64,000 bases of DNA from Terebella lapidaria (lineage: Eukaryota; Annelida; Polychaeta; Terebellida; Terebellidae). The translations under genes and the position numbers were made by a program. The notes below the pieces were generated by a model. The model was given only the letters and a program-made list of their open reading frames with translations. It searched no databases and was not told the DNA's origin. Shown here one piece after another: positions 11,101-22,505 of this stretch. Within the stretch, counting starts at the first letter, position 1; each line of letters begins with the position of its first letter. The stretch covers positions 3,941,001 through 4,005,000 of the forward strand of contig OX424563.1 of assembly GCA_949152475.1 (NCBI GenBank). Reading direction: 5' to 3'.

Positions 11101-12565
11101 GAAATTAATCAATTTGTGCTCACAAGGATTGACAAAAAATCAGAAAATTCATCGGGTTACACGAAACAGAGTCAACAAACCACAGCCGGCAACACGAGAC
11201 ACATGGTTTTCGGGTCACAGTACAAAGGAATTACAAACATTACAAGCTAATGATCCAGCTATTTCTGCCTTACTTGAGTGGAAACAGAAGGGTGGAAGAC
11301 CTTCTGGTAAAGAGATGAGTTCGACTTCTCCTGAAATTCGTCACTATTGGACATACTGGAATTCCATAGAACTTCACGATAAACTTTTGTATAAAAGAAC
11401 ATACATCTTGGAAGGAACTGACACAGTCTTGCAATTTTTAGTCCCGGCAGCACTTAGGAAAGAAATTTTCAAGCACATGCATGAGTCTCTACTGTCCGCA
11501 CATCTTGGACGGCGGAAAACTTTAGAGAAGATTCGACAACGATTTTATTGGTACAATTTACGAGAGGATATTTTTCGATGGGTGCGACAATGCAACAACT
11601 GCGCTGCTAATAAATCACCAGTGAAGAAACCTAGAGCACCTCTAGGTAGCATGATGGTAGGAGCGCCAATGGATCGATGGTCAACTGACATGCTCGGGCC
11701 ATTCCCAACAACACCCAGAGGAGATAGATACATCCTAGTTGTCACAGATGCATTCACGAAGTGGACAGAAGCATTTGCTGTGCCAGATCAAACAGCTAAA
11801 ACTACAGCTAGATGCATTATGACCGAAATGATTTGTAGGTTAGGCTGTCCGTTGGATATACATTCCGATCAAGGAAGAAACTACCAGAGCAACATTTTCC
11901 GCAGTCTGTGTGATTTCTTGGAAATTCGCAAAACCAGAAGTAGTCCAAGACATCCTCAATCAAATGGGCAAGTAGAGAGATTCAATAAAACACTTATCCG
12001 AATGATCAGAGCCTACATCAAGGAAGACCAAACAGAATGGGATTTACATCTGAGCTGTTTAACGGCGGCTTATCGTGCAACACCAAATGAGTCGACTAAT
12101 TTCACCCCAAATATGCTCATGATGGGAAGAGAAGTTAAATTTCCAGGTGAAGTGACTGCACCTATATCACAGAACGCTGAACCGTCTCACCCGGAATTTG
12201 TAGAAAACCTAAGGAACAAGCTTCAAAAAGCTCATGAAATAGCTAGAAAACATCTCCAGAAAAATGCACTTCGGCAAAAAGATTTTTATGATGCTAAGTC
12301 GACAATGGAAACTTACAACATGGGAGACCTTGTGTGGTACCAAAGTGAAGTTCGCAAGGAAGGCATAAGCCCAAAACTCATCAGCCCATACCTTGGTCCT
12401 TGTATGGTACTACAGAGACACAACACAGTAGACTACTCAATACAACTCGATAAAAAGGGAACAAGGCGCACCGTTCATTTCAACAAGTTGAAACCTTACC
12501 ATGGAACATCGATTCCAAAATGGATCTCCACACTCAAAAGGAAAAACAGACCGGAAAAATCCTAA
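8093..12565 (+). CDS. pol: Pol polyprotein, Ty3/gypsy (first copy)
   Basis: The frame opens at 8093 with no ATG of its own and is probably reached by -1 frameshifting from gag. Counting from 8300, the aspartic protease motif VDTGAS is near residue 10. The reverse transcriptase has YRKLN and the catalytic YIDD near 527. RNase H begins near 673 (DTDACDVGIGAV). The integrase has the HHCC finger near 1058-1104 and D, D, E residues near 1129, 1188 and 1224 (HSDQGRNY, QVERFNK). A GPF/Y-like 'LGPCMVLQ' module closes the protein. The order PR-RT-RH-IN and the YIDD motif place it in Ty3/gypsy. It reads open. Confidence 0.93.
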   Translation, partial: QPSNKLDGAVSVGQEPVQISTNDLVKGNESILTSARPEIRTEYGKVEKTISNVIRRETPKSPGIYIKGSVNDVDLWFTVDTGASCTIVSEKVFQVISDKQSMELNTNSQIPLQQADGNRLKKSGTCLLELRIGPLSIEREVTIANISDDVLLGMDMEEMDVITSQGIVRINGEEIPAVQVKVDCTRQVCVSESTTIPEYSETVVNVSFNKADTDLESKEVMIEPSESFMEKHSLIMAASLVDTTRKQGIIRIMNPGAKPIEVKKNTRVGNLEECEMLTPIINESAEPSELGLTTRRLKFENQEERLQEFGKSSWDRNVSIFDAPGWRINNLGSESWEDSNVCGTHKHLTGAVRQSGTSGLPQSDFCLKVEETDTMPSPVENFEESLPQHLREMFHNAQDGKTLNERKQLRDLLQKFESSFSKDDMDLGYTTLTEHIIDTGDARPIKQAPRRPPLALAGEEKKAIDQMLQQGIIQPSSSPWASPIVLVQKKNGKVRPCIDYRKLNSVTRKDAYPIPKTQDCLDSLSGSTIFSTLDLTSGYHQVPIRSEDIPKTAFVSKHGLFEFKTAPFGLCNMPACFQRVMELALQGLQWTSCLLYIDDIIIHSKTTAEHLKRLEVVLGRLKSANFKLKPEKCNLFQNEVEFLGHIVSKDGVKPNPQNTLKIKHWKCPESLTDVRSFIGLCSYYRRFVKGFSIIAKPLSDLTKKDSKMEWTQDCQQAFEQLKSVLTGPEIIAYPKDNGEYILDTDACDVGIGAVLSQMQEGREKVIAYASRSLNRAEKNYCVTDKELLAVVYFIEYFRHYLLGQQFTVRTDHQALKWLFSLKEPKGRIARWIEALSFYNFSIEYRPGRQHGNADGLSRCPNPRDCQCAENNILKCGPCSKCKKKGEEMVDYNQLEPARRIHQAECTAIMKCGDTAKAVFSELYNFALVAFVNLLGWILCVFPKPMENYTTIKLERLTPNKIFRHRQPKSRLSSLSADDGRTRPKLNSIWSTDRFGDAYRQWKGKLINLCSQGLTKNQKIHRVTRNRVNKPQPATRDTWFSGHSTKELQTLQANDPAISALLEWKQKGGRPSGKEMSSTSPEIRHYWTYWNSIELHDKLLYKRTYILEGTDTVLQFLVPAALRKEIFKHMHESLLSAHLGRRKTLEKIRQRFYWYNLREDIFRWVRQCNNCAANKSPVKKPRAPLGSMMVGAPMDRWSTDMLGPFPTTPRGDRYILVVTDAFTKWTEAFAVPDQTAKTTARCIMTEMICRLGCPLDIHSDQGRNYQSNIFRSLCDFLEIRKTRSSPRHPQSNGQVERFNKTLIRMIRAYIKEDQTEWDLHLSCLTAAYRATPNESTNFTPNMLMMGREVKFPGEVTAPISQNAEPSHPEFVENLRNKLQKAHEIARKHLQKNALRQKDFYDAKSTMETYNMGDLVWYQSEVRKEGISPKLISPYLGPCMVLQRHNTVDYSIQLDKKGTRRTVHFNKLKPYHGTSIPKWISTLKRKNRPEKS

Positions 12566-12753
12566 TAAGACAAGCTGGAAATATTTTGCAGCAGATATTT
12601 AAGTTGTTTGATTACTTGATAAGTTCAACTTTATCGTTTACCCACTAATCCGAGGCTGGCTGATACAAAAGATGGGGAAATTTCAACATGACATTCTGAA
12701 AGTTTGAATGCAGTGACTGACATCTTGCTCATTATTACAGATCCAACATCAAC

Positions 12754-14088
12754 ATGCCAGTAAGCAGGGGACGCGTATACCGTTGCAAGAGATGTGCATG
12801 GCGAGGGGAGAAGTCTTGGGCGATGGCCCATTTTGCTAAGAAACATTCTACGATGAAGGAGGCACCGTATGCTTGTGTGCGCTGCAACTTCAAGTGTGCG
12901 AGCGAGGTCTGCCTCGAGGAACATTTGTTAAAACAGCAACACACAAAAAAACACGAGAAAATCACCCCCACTTTATTCAAGAAAGGCGGAGCCGAAAAAC
13001 TGCTCGAGAACTTCGACAAGTTGACTACGGAACAGTCTACAACTGAATGGAGGCAGCGGGAAGACGGGGAGAACAGTAGTGGCACCTCAAAAACACTGGC
13101 GGAGTTTCTCCGGACGTCAGGGATGTCGGCGAGTGACATTATCTCTCAATTGAAGACGCCGTATGACCCAACAGAACCCAACATCGAAGCGGGAGGGGAT
13201 CAGACACGACCTATAGACTTGACAGGAGTGACAGGAGTGACAGAAGTGACAGAAGCGACCAAGACAACAGAGACGACGGAGACAGGACCAGACATAGTGA
13301 CTACAAGGAAAGACGAGCGACCACACATTGACAACAGGACATCATCAGACAAAACACAGGACAAGACACAGACACAAGACCAGGACACAATTGACAAAGA
13401 CCAGACGAACACCACAGTACACCCCACCACATTAGACACTACAACACAAGAACAAGGCACCAGAACATTCATCGAACTCACAGCACCTTCATGTGGATTG
13501 ACACTTTCTACTTCTTCATCTTCATCATCATCTGGCTCATGTAATACAAACTGCTCATGTCTCAAAACACAAAAGCGCACTCACAGTGACACCCACTCCC
13601 AGGACATCTCACCACAGAAAAAACAAAGAACAGACACACCTTAGACACCGGAAGAAATCACACCCACACCAAACACCACCATCGACATCTTTAATACAAC
13701 ACTGCTGACCACACTGACTCAGGCATCAAAACACCTCTTTGAATTAAATCAGACAATTCGAGATCGTGCAAATCAAGACAACAGCCTCAGACAATCACTT
13801 GAAAACAACACCCGCACTCTCCAGGAACTAGCCAACAACGTAAAAGACTTAACAGAACAACTAAGAAAACAATCACCACACACCTCAACACCAACAGCAC
13901 AAGAACCACTTACCCTCATACCTATCGACAGGACGAACGCCTACGAGGACCGACCAGACCCACGACCCTCAAACTACCAAAGACGAAATTTCGATAAAGA
14001 CTGGGACAGACAAAGGACGCAGACACAGGACGAGAGACGACATTTTACATACAACGGACATTACAGAGGGTTGGGACGTCGTCACTAG
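12754..14088 (+). pseudogene. ORF3, zinc-finger protein (first copy, broken)
   Basis: This is the copy of the env-position ORF in the first half of the composite. It is nearly identical to the open copy at 18316-19650 and broken about once. Two C2H2 fingers lie at the N-terminus (CKRC...H...H and CVRC...H...H). A candidate splice acceptor (ttattacag) lies about 14 bases upstream of the ATG, so expression from a spliced RNA is plausible. Its function is not known to me. Confidence 0.8.
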
Positions 14089-14299
14089 ATTTCAAGAGTA
14101 ACTATGGAGAGGAAAACTTTTGTTGCATTTGTCACAAACTACCAAAGACGAAATTTCGATAAAGACTGGGACAGACAAAGGACGCAGACACAGGACGAGA
14201 GACGACATTTTACATACAACGGACATTACAGAGGGTTGGGACGTCGTCACTAGATTTCAAGAGTAACTATGGAGAGGAAAACTTTTGTTGCATTTGTCA
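13970..14299 (+). repeat. 165-bp tandem duplication at the ORF3 3' end
   Basis: Two units (13970-14134 and 14135-14299) are essentially identical. The second half of the composite has one unit only, so this is private to the first half and recent. Confidence 0.85.
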
Positions 14300-14394
14300 C
14301 AAGTTTCGGAATATTTAAGAGTTCACCTATTTTGCTTTGTAAATGAGTTGGTCTTCAATGTTGAAGGGACTTCTAACATTAAGACGGAGGGTAA

Positions 14395-14811
14395 TGAAAC
14401 GGAAAGCCTATTTTATTACAGTTATAAACTTCCCTGGACGGACTAGCATCATTTATGACGTAGGACCACAAACATCGACGGACTGACAGATGAATCCCCC
14501 TTTTATTTTCACGCATTATTCACGCATCATTTGGACAAGTTATATTCGGGACTGGGGAATTATCTACATTTAACTGTACTTGAATAACCTTAACTACAAG
14601 GTCTACGACCTCACTGTAAAGATTTTACCATCAAATCAATTGTAAACACCAGTACATCGTATTGGAATTGACAAGTGACGGATGATTCAACTCTGTTATT
14701 TCACCACAACCAACGTGTCAAGTCCACTTCGCATAGGAATTTGTATCTATGATGTCTAGTTTCCACTCGCTACAAGTTTCAAGTTGATAGCACATCATAT
14801 TGACACGTATT
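14395..14811 (+). repeat. Partial internal LTR
   Basis: It begins TGAAACGG like the full LTRs and covers only their first ~417 bases. It is preceded by the same polypurine tract as the 3' LTR, and it shares three base states with the 3' LTR against the 5' LTR. It runs directly into pol sequence. Confidence 0.9.
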
Positions 14812-17800
14812 GCCACAGCATCTACGAGAAATGTTTCACAATGCTCAAGATGGGAAAACATTGAATGAGAGGAAGCAACTTAGAGATTTACTACAGAAAT
14901 TCGAGAGTTCATTTTCCAAGGATGACATGGATCTAGGGTATACAACTTTGACTGAACACATCATTGATACTGGGGATGCGCGTCCAATAAAACAAGCACC
15001 ACGTCGACCACCATTAGCACTAGCTGGAGAAGAGAAGAAAGCCATTGATCAAATGTTACAGCAAGGAATTATCCAGCCATCTTCATCACCATGGGCTTCA
15101 CCAATAGTTTTGGTTCAAAAGAAAAATGGAAAAGTTCGACCCTGCATTGATTACCGAAAGTTAAATAGTGTCACTAGGAAAGATGCCTATCCAATTCCAA
15201 AAACACAAGACTGCTTAGACTCCCTGAGTGGATCTACAATCTTTTCAACTCTAGATTTGACCTCTGGGTACCATCAAGTTCCCATCAGATCTGAAGACAT
15301 ACCGAAAACAGCATTTGTCTCAAAGCATGGACTCTTCGAATTCAAAACGGCACCTTTCGGACTGTGCAACATGCCAGCCTGTTTCCAGCGAGTGATGGAA
15401 TTAGCACTTCAAGGACTTCAATGGACATCATGCCTCCTGTACATCGACGACATTATAATTCACAGTAAGACAACTGCGGAACACTTGAAACGCCTTGAAG
15501 CTGTGCTCGGAAGGCTGAAATCCGCCAATTTCAAGTTGAAGCCAGAAAAATGTAATTTATTTCAGAATGAAGTTGAATTTCTAGGACACATTGTATCAAA
15601 AGACGGCGTGAAACCCAACCCACAGAACACCTTGAAGATTAAACACTGGAAATGTCCAGAAAGTTTGACAGATGTCAGATCATTTATTGGCCTGTGTTCT
15701 TATTACAGAAGATTTGTGAAAGGATTCTCCATCATCGCCAAGCCCCTGAGTGATCTTACCAAGAAGGATTCAAAAATGGAGTGGACTCAAGACTGCCAAC
15801 AAGCTTTTGAACAACTCAAATCTGTTTTAACTGGACCAGAGATCATTGCATATCCCAAAGACAACGGAGAATACATTTTGGACACAGATGCCTGCGATGT
15901 GGGTATTGGCGCGGTTTTGTCTCAGATGCAGGAGGGTCGCGAAAAAGTCATCGCGTATGCGAGCCGTTCTTTGAACCGAGCAGAGAAAAACTATTGCGTT
16001 ACCGATAAAGAATTACTGGCGGTTGTTTATTTTATCGAATATTTCCGACATTATCTACTTGGACAACAATTCACAGTGAGAACAGATCATCAAGCACTGA
16101 AGTGGCTTTTCAGTTTGAAGGAACCAAAGGGACGGATAGCACGATGGATTGAAGCACTTTCATCCTACAATTTTTCAATTGAATATCGACCGGGACGTCA
16201 ACATGGAAACGCAGATGGACTTTCCCGATGTCCGAATCCGAGAGATTGTCAGTGTGCCGAGAACAACATTCTAAAATGTGGCCCATGCTCAAAATGCAAG
16301 AAGAAAGGTGAAGAAATGGTAGATCACAATCAGCTGGAACCTGCACGTCGAATACACCAAGCTGAGTGTACAGCTATCATGAAATGTGGTGACACAGCGA
16401 AAGCAGTATTTTCAGAGCTCTATAACTTCGCCCTCGTAGCATTTGTAAATCTACTTGGTTGGATTCTGTGTGTCTTTCCCAAACCAATGGAAAACTACAC
16501 CACTATAAAATTGGAACGACTGACACCCAACAAAATCTTCAGACACCGCCAACCGAAATCGAGACTGTCATCTCTTTCAGCTGATGACGGGAGAACACGA
16601 CCAAAATTGAATTCAATTTGGTCTACAGACAGATTCGGAGACGCCTATCGACAATGGAAAGGGAAATTAATCAATTTGTGCTCACAAGGATTGACAAAAA
16701 ATCAGAAAATTCATCGGGTTACACGAAACAGAGTCAACAAACCACAGCCGGCAACACGAGACACATGGTTTTCGGGTCACAGTACAAAGGAATTACAAAC
16801 ATTACAAGCTAATGATCCAGCTATTTCTGCCTTACTTGAGTGGAAACAGAAGGGTGGAAGACCTTCTGGTAAAGAGATGAGTTCGACTTCTCCTGAAATT
16901 CGTCACTATTGGACATACTGGAATTCCATAGAACTTCACGATAAACTTTTGTATAAAAGAACATACATCTTGGAAGGAACTGACACAGTCTTGCAATTTT
17001 TAGTCCCGGCAGCACTTAGGAAAGAAATTTTCAAGCACATGCATGAGTCTCTACTGTCCGCACATCTTGGACGGCGGAAAACTTTAGAGAAGATTCGACA
17101 ACGATTTTATTGGTACAATTTACGAGAGGATATTTTTCGATGGGTGCGACAATGCAACAACTGCGCTGCTAATAAATCACCAGTGAAGAAACCTAGAGCA
17201 CCTCTAGGTAGCATGATGGTAGGAGCGCCAATGGATCGATGGTCAACTGACATGCTCGGGCCATTCCCAACAACACCCAGAGGAAATAGATACATCCTAG
17301 TTGTCACAGATGCATTCACGAAGTGGACAGAAGCATTTGCTGTGCCAGATCAAACAGCTAAAACTACAGCTAGATGCATTATGACCGAAATGATTTGTAG
17401 GTTAGGCTGTCCGTTGGATATACATTCCGATCAAGGAAGAAACTACCAGAGCAACATTTTCCGCAGTCTGTGTGATTTCTTGGAAATTCGCAAAACCAGA
17501 AGTAGTCCAAGACATCCTCAATCAAATGGGCAAGTAGAGAGATTCAATAAAACACTTATCCGAATGATCAGAGCCTACATCAAGGAAGACCAAACAGAAT
17601 GGGATTTACATCTGAGCTGTTTAACGGCGGCTTATCGTGCAACACCAAATGAGTCGACTAATTTCACCCCAAATATGCTCATGATGGGAAGAGAAGTTAA
17701 ATTTCCAGGTGAAGTGACTGCACCTATATCACAGAACGCTGAACCGTCTCAACCGGAATTTGTAGAAAACCTAAGGAACAAGCTTCAAAAAGCTCATGAA

Positions 17801-18127
17801 ATAGCTAGAAAACATCTCCAGAAAAATGCACTTCGGCAAAAAGATTTTTATGATGCTAAGTCGACAATGGAAACTTACAACATGGGAGACCTTGTGTGGT
17901 ACCAAAGTGAAGTTCGCAAGGAAGGCATAAGCCCAAAACTCATCAGCCCATACCTTGGTCCTTGTATGGTACTACAGAGACACAACACAGTAGACTACTC
18001 AATACAACTCGATAAAAAGGGAACAAGGCGCACCGTTCATTTCAACAAGTTGAAACCTTACCATGGAACATCGATTCCAAAATGGATCTCCACACTCAAA
18101 AGGAAAAACAGACCGGAAAAATCCTAA
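14810..18127 (+). pseudogene. pol: Second pol copy (RT, RNase H, integrase)
   Basis: This is about 1105 residues, 99.5% identical to the matching part of the first pol. RT, RNase H and integrase motifs are all visible. The protease and gag parts are absent and it follows a partial LTR, so this copy has no complete set of upstream parts. It is treated as a fossil half of the composite. Confidence 0.9.
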
Positions 18128-18315
18128 TAAGACAAGCTGGAAATATTTTGCAGCAGATATTTAAGTTGTTTGATTACTTGATAAGTTCAACTTTATCCTT
18201 TACCCACTAATCCGAGGCTGGCTGATACAAAAGATGGGGAAATTTCAACATGACATTCTGAAAGTTTGAATGCAGTGACTGACATCTTGCTCATTATTAC
18301 AGATCCAACATCAAC

Positions 18316-19650
18316 ATGCCAGTAAGCAGGGGACGCGTATACCGTTGCAAGAGATGTGCATGGCGAGGGGAGAAGTCTTGGGCGATGGCCCATTTTGCTA
18401 AGAAACATTCTACGATGAAGGAGGCACCGTATGCTTGTGTGCGCTGCAACTTCAAGTGTGCGAGTGAGGTCTGCCTCGAGGAACATTTGTTAAAACAGCA
18501 ACACACAAAAAAACACGAGAAAATCACCCCCACTTTATTCAAGAAAGGCGGAGCCGAAAAACTGCTCGAGAACTTCGACAAGTTGACTACGGAACAGTCT
18601 ACAACTGAATGGAGGCAGCGGGAAGACGGGGAGAACAGTAGTGGCACCTCAAAAACACTGGCGGAGTTTCTCCGGACGTCAGGGATGTCGGCGAGTGACA
18701 TTATCTCTCAATTGAAGACGCCGTATGACCCAACAGAACCCAACATCGAAGCGGGAGGGGATCAGACACGACCTATAGACTTGACAGGAGTGACAGGAGT
18801 GACAGAAGTGACAGAAGCGACCAAGACAACAGAGACGACGGAGACAGGACCAGACATAGTGACTACAAGGAAAGACGAGCGACCACACATTGACAACAGG
18901 ACATCATCAGACAAAACACAGGACAAGACACAGACACAAGACCAGGACACAATTGACAAAGACCAGACGAACACCACAGTACACCCCATCACATTAGACA
19001 CTACAACACAAGAACAAGACACCAGAACATTCATCGAACTCACAGCACCTTCATGTGGATTGACACTTTCTACTTCTTCATCTTCATCATCATCTGGCTC
19101 ATGTAATACAAACTGCTCATGTCTCAAAACACAAAAGCGCACTCACAGTGACACCCACTCCCAGGACATCTCACCACAGAAAAAACAAAGAACAGACACA
19201 CCTCAGACACCGGAAGAAATCACACCCACACCAAACACCACCATCGACATCTTTAATACAACACTGCTGACCACACTGACTCAGACATCAAAACACCTCT
19301 TTGAATTAAATCAGACAATTCGAGATCGTGCAAATCAAGACAACAGCCTCAGACAATCACTTGAAAACAACACCCGCACTCTCCAGGAACTAGCCAACAA
19401 CGTAAAAGACTTAACAGAACAACTAAGAAAACAATCACCACACACCTCAACACCAACAGCACAAGAACCACTTACCCTCATACCTATCGACAGGACGAAC
19501 GCCTACGAGGACCGACCAGACCCACGACCCTCAAACTACCAAAGACGAAATTTCGATAAAGACTGGGACAGACAAAGGACGCAGACACAGGACGAGAGAC
19601 GACATTTTACATACAACGGACATTACAGAGGGTTGGGACGTCGTCACTAG
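18316..19650 (+). CDS. ORF3, C2H2 zinc-finger/coiled-coil protein
   Basis: This 444-residue protein sits between pol and the 3' LTR, where env would be. Residues ~8-30 and ~41-63 form two C2H2-type fingers (C-x2-C-x11-H-x4-H and C-x2-C-x12-H-x5-H). The middle is rich in Thr, Ser, Asp and Gln, with a 'GVTEVTEATKTTETTET' run and a Ser tract. A basic KKQR patch near residue 292 could be a nuclear signal. The C-terminal ~70 residues of the middle-to-end region look like a coiled coil (LFELNQ...LRQSLEN...LQELANNVKDLTEQL). No signal peptide or membrane segment is seen, so it is not an envelope. A splice-acceptor-like ttattacag ends at 18302. The likely role is nucleic-acid binding or transcriptional control, by inference. 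Confidence 0.75.
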   Translation: MPVSRGRVYRCKRCAWRGEKSWAMAHFAKKHSTMKEAPYACVRCNFKCASEVCLEEHLLKQQHTKKHEKITPTLFKKGGAEKLLENFDKLTTEQSTTEWRQREDGENSSGTSKTLAEFLRTSGMSASDIISQLKTPYDPTEPNIEAGGDQTRPIDLTGVTGVTEVTEATKTTETTETGPDIVTTRKDERPHIDNRTSSDKTQDKTQTQDQDTIDKDQTNTTVHPITLDTTTQEQDTRTFIELTAPSCGLTLSTSSSSSSSGSCNTNCSCLKTQKRTHSDTHSQDISPQKKQRTDTPQTPEEITPTPNTTIDIFNTTLLTTLTQTSKHLFELNQTIRDRANQDNSLRQSLENNTRTLQELANNVKDLTEQLRKQSPHTSTPTAQEPLTLIPIDRTNAYEDRPDPRPSNYQRRNFDKDWDRQRTQTQDERRHFTYNGHYRGLGRRH

Positions 19651-19779
19651 ATTTCAAGAGTAACTATGGAGAGGAAAACTTTTGTTGCATTTGTCACAAG
19701 TTTCGGAATATTTAAGAGTTCACCTATTTTGCTTTGTAAATGAGTTGGTCTTCAATGTTGAAGGGACTTCTAACATTAA

Positions 19780-19790
19780 GACGGAGGGTA
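19780..19790 (+). promoter_or_regulatory. Polypurine tract
   Basis: The purine-rich gacggagggta lies just before the 3' LTR, where plus-strand DNA priming occurs. The same tract precedes the partial internal LTR at 14395. Confidence 0.6.
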
Positions 19791-19791
19791 A

Positions 19792-21644
19792 TGAAACGGA
19801 AAGCCTATTTTATTACAGTTATAAACTTCCCTGGACGGACTAGCATCATTTATGACGTAGGACCACAAACATCGACGGACTGACAGATGAATCCCCCTTT
19901 TATTTTCACGCATTATTCACGCATCATTTGGACAAGTTATATTCGGGACTGGGGAATTATCTACATTTAACTGTACTTGAATAACCTTAACTACAAGGTC
20001 TACGACCTCACTGTAAAGATTTTACCATCAAATCAATTGTAAACACCAGTACATCGTATTGGAATTGACAAGTGACGGATGATTCAACTCTGTTATTTCA
20101 CCACAACCAACGTGTCAAGTCCACTTCGCATAGGAATTTGTATCTATGATGTCTAGTTTCCACTCGCTACAAGTTTCAAGTTGATAGCACATCATATTGA
20201 CACGTATTTATTGAAAGTCGCATCAAAATACAACAGTTTTCACGTCAGCACGTGTTGTGATCTGACAGAGGAGTGTCCACAACCACTGTATTTCCGGATT
20301 TTAGACAGCGCCACTTTCGAATTGGCGCATCCAAGTGATCGTTATATTCGATCTTTAAACCCAGCCAATAATTCTGATAAATAGGAATAAATTGTTATTC
20401 AGCTGCTTATACACAGGAATTGTTTGGATTTCGTCCACAGATTGTATTTCAAGCAGTTTTACAATATTCACTTCATAGCGTCTCCATGGCGTAGTTATTC
20501 TTTAGGTGGAAATCACCTGACATTGTAACTATTTGTGATAGGAATCATATCAGTGTGTCAAAGACCGTTTTTGATTAAAAACGGTAAATTATACCAGATT
20601 TGATGTATATCTGGCAGCTTAGCTCATATTGTTAGGGGTATTGAGGCATGCAGCCTGTGTACTATTTTTTTTATGGCGGACGGATATCAGCCTGTTTACT
20701 GCCGTCCTGGCCTATATAAGAACCTGAGAAATCCAAGCACTTCACTCTGGGTGATAGCGATCCTAGAGTGCACATCTCCAGATTTTGAGAATTCTTCAAA
20801 AACTCCTGAATTAACTTCATTTCCTGGCATATCTTGAGCCTAGCCAAAGTAAATATGAGTTTTTCAATAAATATTTCACCTTAAAAGTTCCGTAATATGT
20901 AATTGCTTGGGTTTGCTCGGATTGCTCGGGTTTGCTCGGATTTTGTAGAAATGCTCGGGTTTTCTGATTCTAACGTTTAGAAATATTGACAAGGAATTTC
21001 CAAGTAAATATAATCATAATGTAGGGTGATAATGATCCCTAAATGAAGTTAAAATCCAATGAAATGGGGTAGTACTTAGGGTGATAATGATCCCTAGTTT
21101 GTCATCTGTAAATACACATTATTGGCCAGCCAGTTCGCCGATGTTTAATTCATCAAAAGAATTTGTTGAATTTCATCTTCACACTGTTTTCTCCATATTA
21201 GTCGGGAAATTGTTTGAATATTATATCTGCCAATTCAGGTGATAGTGAACCTGAACACATCTACATCACATGGAAATTCAGGTGATAATGAACCTGGAAA
21301 CATGAACTTGCATGAGTAATAGTAATAGAGAAGTTTTCACAAACATATGTGTACTGTCCTGACAAAAATCGGAATCGCTCGGGAAACTTCGGAACACAGA
21401 AACGCTCGGAAAACTTGGAAACACAGAAACGCTCGGAAAACTTGGAAACACAGAATCGCTCGGAAAACTTGGAAATACGGAAATGCTCAGATAGATTGGA
21501 AGCGCTTACAATTTGATGACAACTTCATGAATACGCATTGATTGAAGAATTAATATTCGAATATATGTCAGAGAAGCCAAAACCCACACACCCTCCATAA
21601 ATCAACACATGCATTTAACTATTGTGTAGCACTTGTCCGTTACA
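19792..21644 (+). repeat. 3' LTR of composite Ty3/gypsy element
   Basis: It is 1853 bases, TG...CA, about 99% identical to the 5' LTR apart from two indels. It contains TATATAAG (20713), AATAAA (20866), the hairpin series and the 27-bp minisatellite (from 21376). It is followed by the ATAT target duplication. Confidence 0.92.
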
Positions 21645-21699
21645 ATATCTTAACTATTCCTCTTCCTCATACTTCCGGAAGCCGCTGGAGGGGGGGGGG

Positions 21700-22505
21700 G
21701 GTTATTTTCACAATTTTCATTCTGTCAAAATCACCACTCTCAGTTGTTCAAAAATAGGGGTGGAAAATATTTGTCTTTGTTTGTTGCATGTTTGCTCGCT
21801 GAATAAGGAAGTATTAATGAAATAATGTGACCAATATGCCATTAGGCCTCAGCCCCCTTGGTGATACGCGTTTTCAATGGTATTCACATTGACACACCAT
21901 GGAAGTTAAAACAATTTGGATTTAATATGCATAGAGCATTTAGTTTTGCATTCCAACGTTCTTCCATGGTAACAGGCTTTCAGTTAGTTAATGCGATGAG
22001 TATCAATGGGCTCGTACCATTGCCTGGCATTTTCAATCTCTGAATCAATCAAAGATAATGCTGGAATAATTCACGTGCAAATCACATGTGTGATCCTCTG
22101 ATGATGTAATTACGTAATCCAATTAGCGTATTTCTAACAGGAATTGCTTTGCGTTAATTCATGCATGTCAGAACAGTGCATAAAATCACAGGTACTATAA
22201 TTCCCTGTCTTGTTAGTTCCTTAATGAGAGACACTAATCTCATGCTCTTAGGAATAAATGGTGTTATTTACGTCATCGAGTTAATTAAAGTAATCCATCC
22301 TCTAATCTATACAAAGATCAAACTCGTTCCAGTTACTTGAATCAAATGTGCGTGATTTTCCACTTAATTCTAAGTTTTTTTGGCATTGTAAGATGACAGC
22401 AAGTACATTGGTCAGTTTGCAAGCAGCAATAGGTACTATGTCGCCAGCATATCAGGTGTTTGTTCGAAAAGTTATCAGCTAGTCTCTACCTGTCGCGACA
22501 CTGCA
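21700..22505 (+). repeat. Diverged segmental duplication, right copy
   Basis: This is colinear with 590-1395 over about 800 bases, with blocks such as 'ttcacattgacac', 'tcagaacagtgca' and 'atgtcgccagcata'. Divergence is strong. A poly-G tract (about 21689) lies just before it. Confidence 0.65.

Larger units (their letters stand above)
4506..21644 (+). mobile_element. Composite Ty3/gypsy LTR retrotransposon
   Basis: The element is 17.1 kb, bounded by LTRs (4506-6396 and 19792-21644) and by a 4-bp duplication ATAT (4502-4505 and 21645-21648). Parts in order: 5' LTR, tRNA-Leu-type primer site, gag, pol (protease, RT, RNase H, integrase), ORF3, a partial internal LTR, a second pol lacking its upstream parts, a second ORF3, polypurine tract and 3' LTR. 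The two pol copies differ at only about five residues over 1105, and the two full LTRs at about ten substitutions plus two indels. Both halves are therefore young and closely related. The single flanking duplication suggests the composite inserted as one unit, or arose from a tandem LTR-sharing array. It is partly broken: about two or three breaks or rearrangements overall, with gag and the first pol open throughout. Confidence 0.92.

Noticed and set aside
13117-13580. Minus-strand frames of 69 and 126 codons
   Set aside because: They are antisense to the repetitive Thr/Asp-rich part of ORF3, duplicated identically at 18679-19142, and low in complexity.
18316-19650. ORF3 as an envelope gene
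   Set aside because: The position suggests env, but there is no signal peptide, membrane span or furin-like site, and two C2H2 fingers are present.
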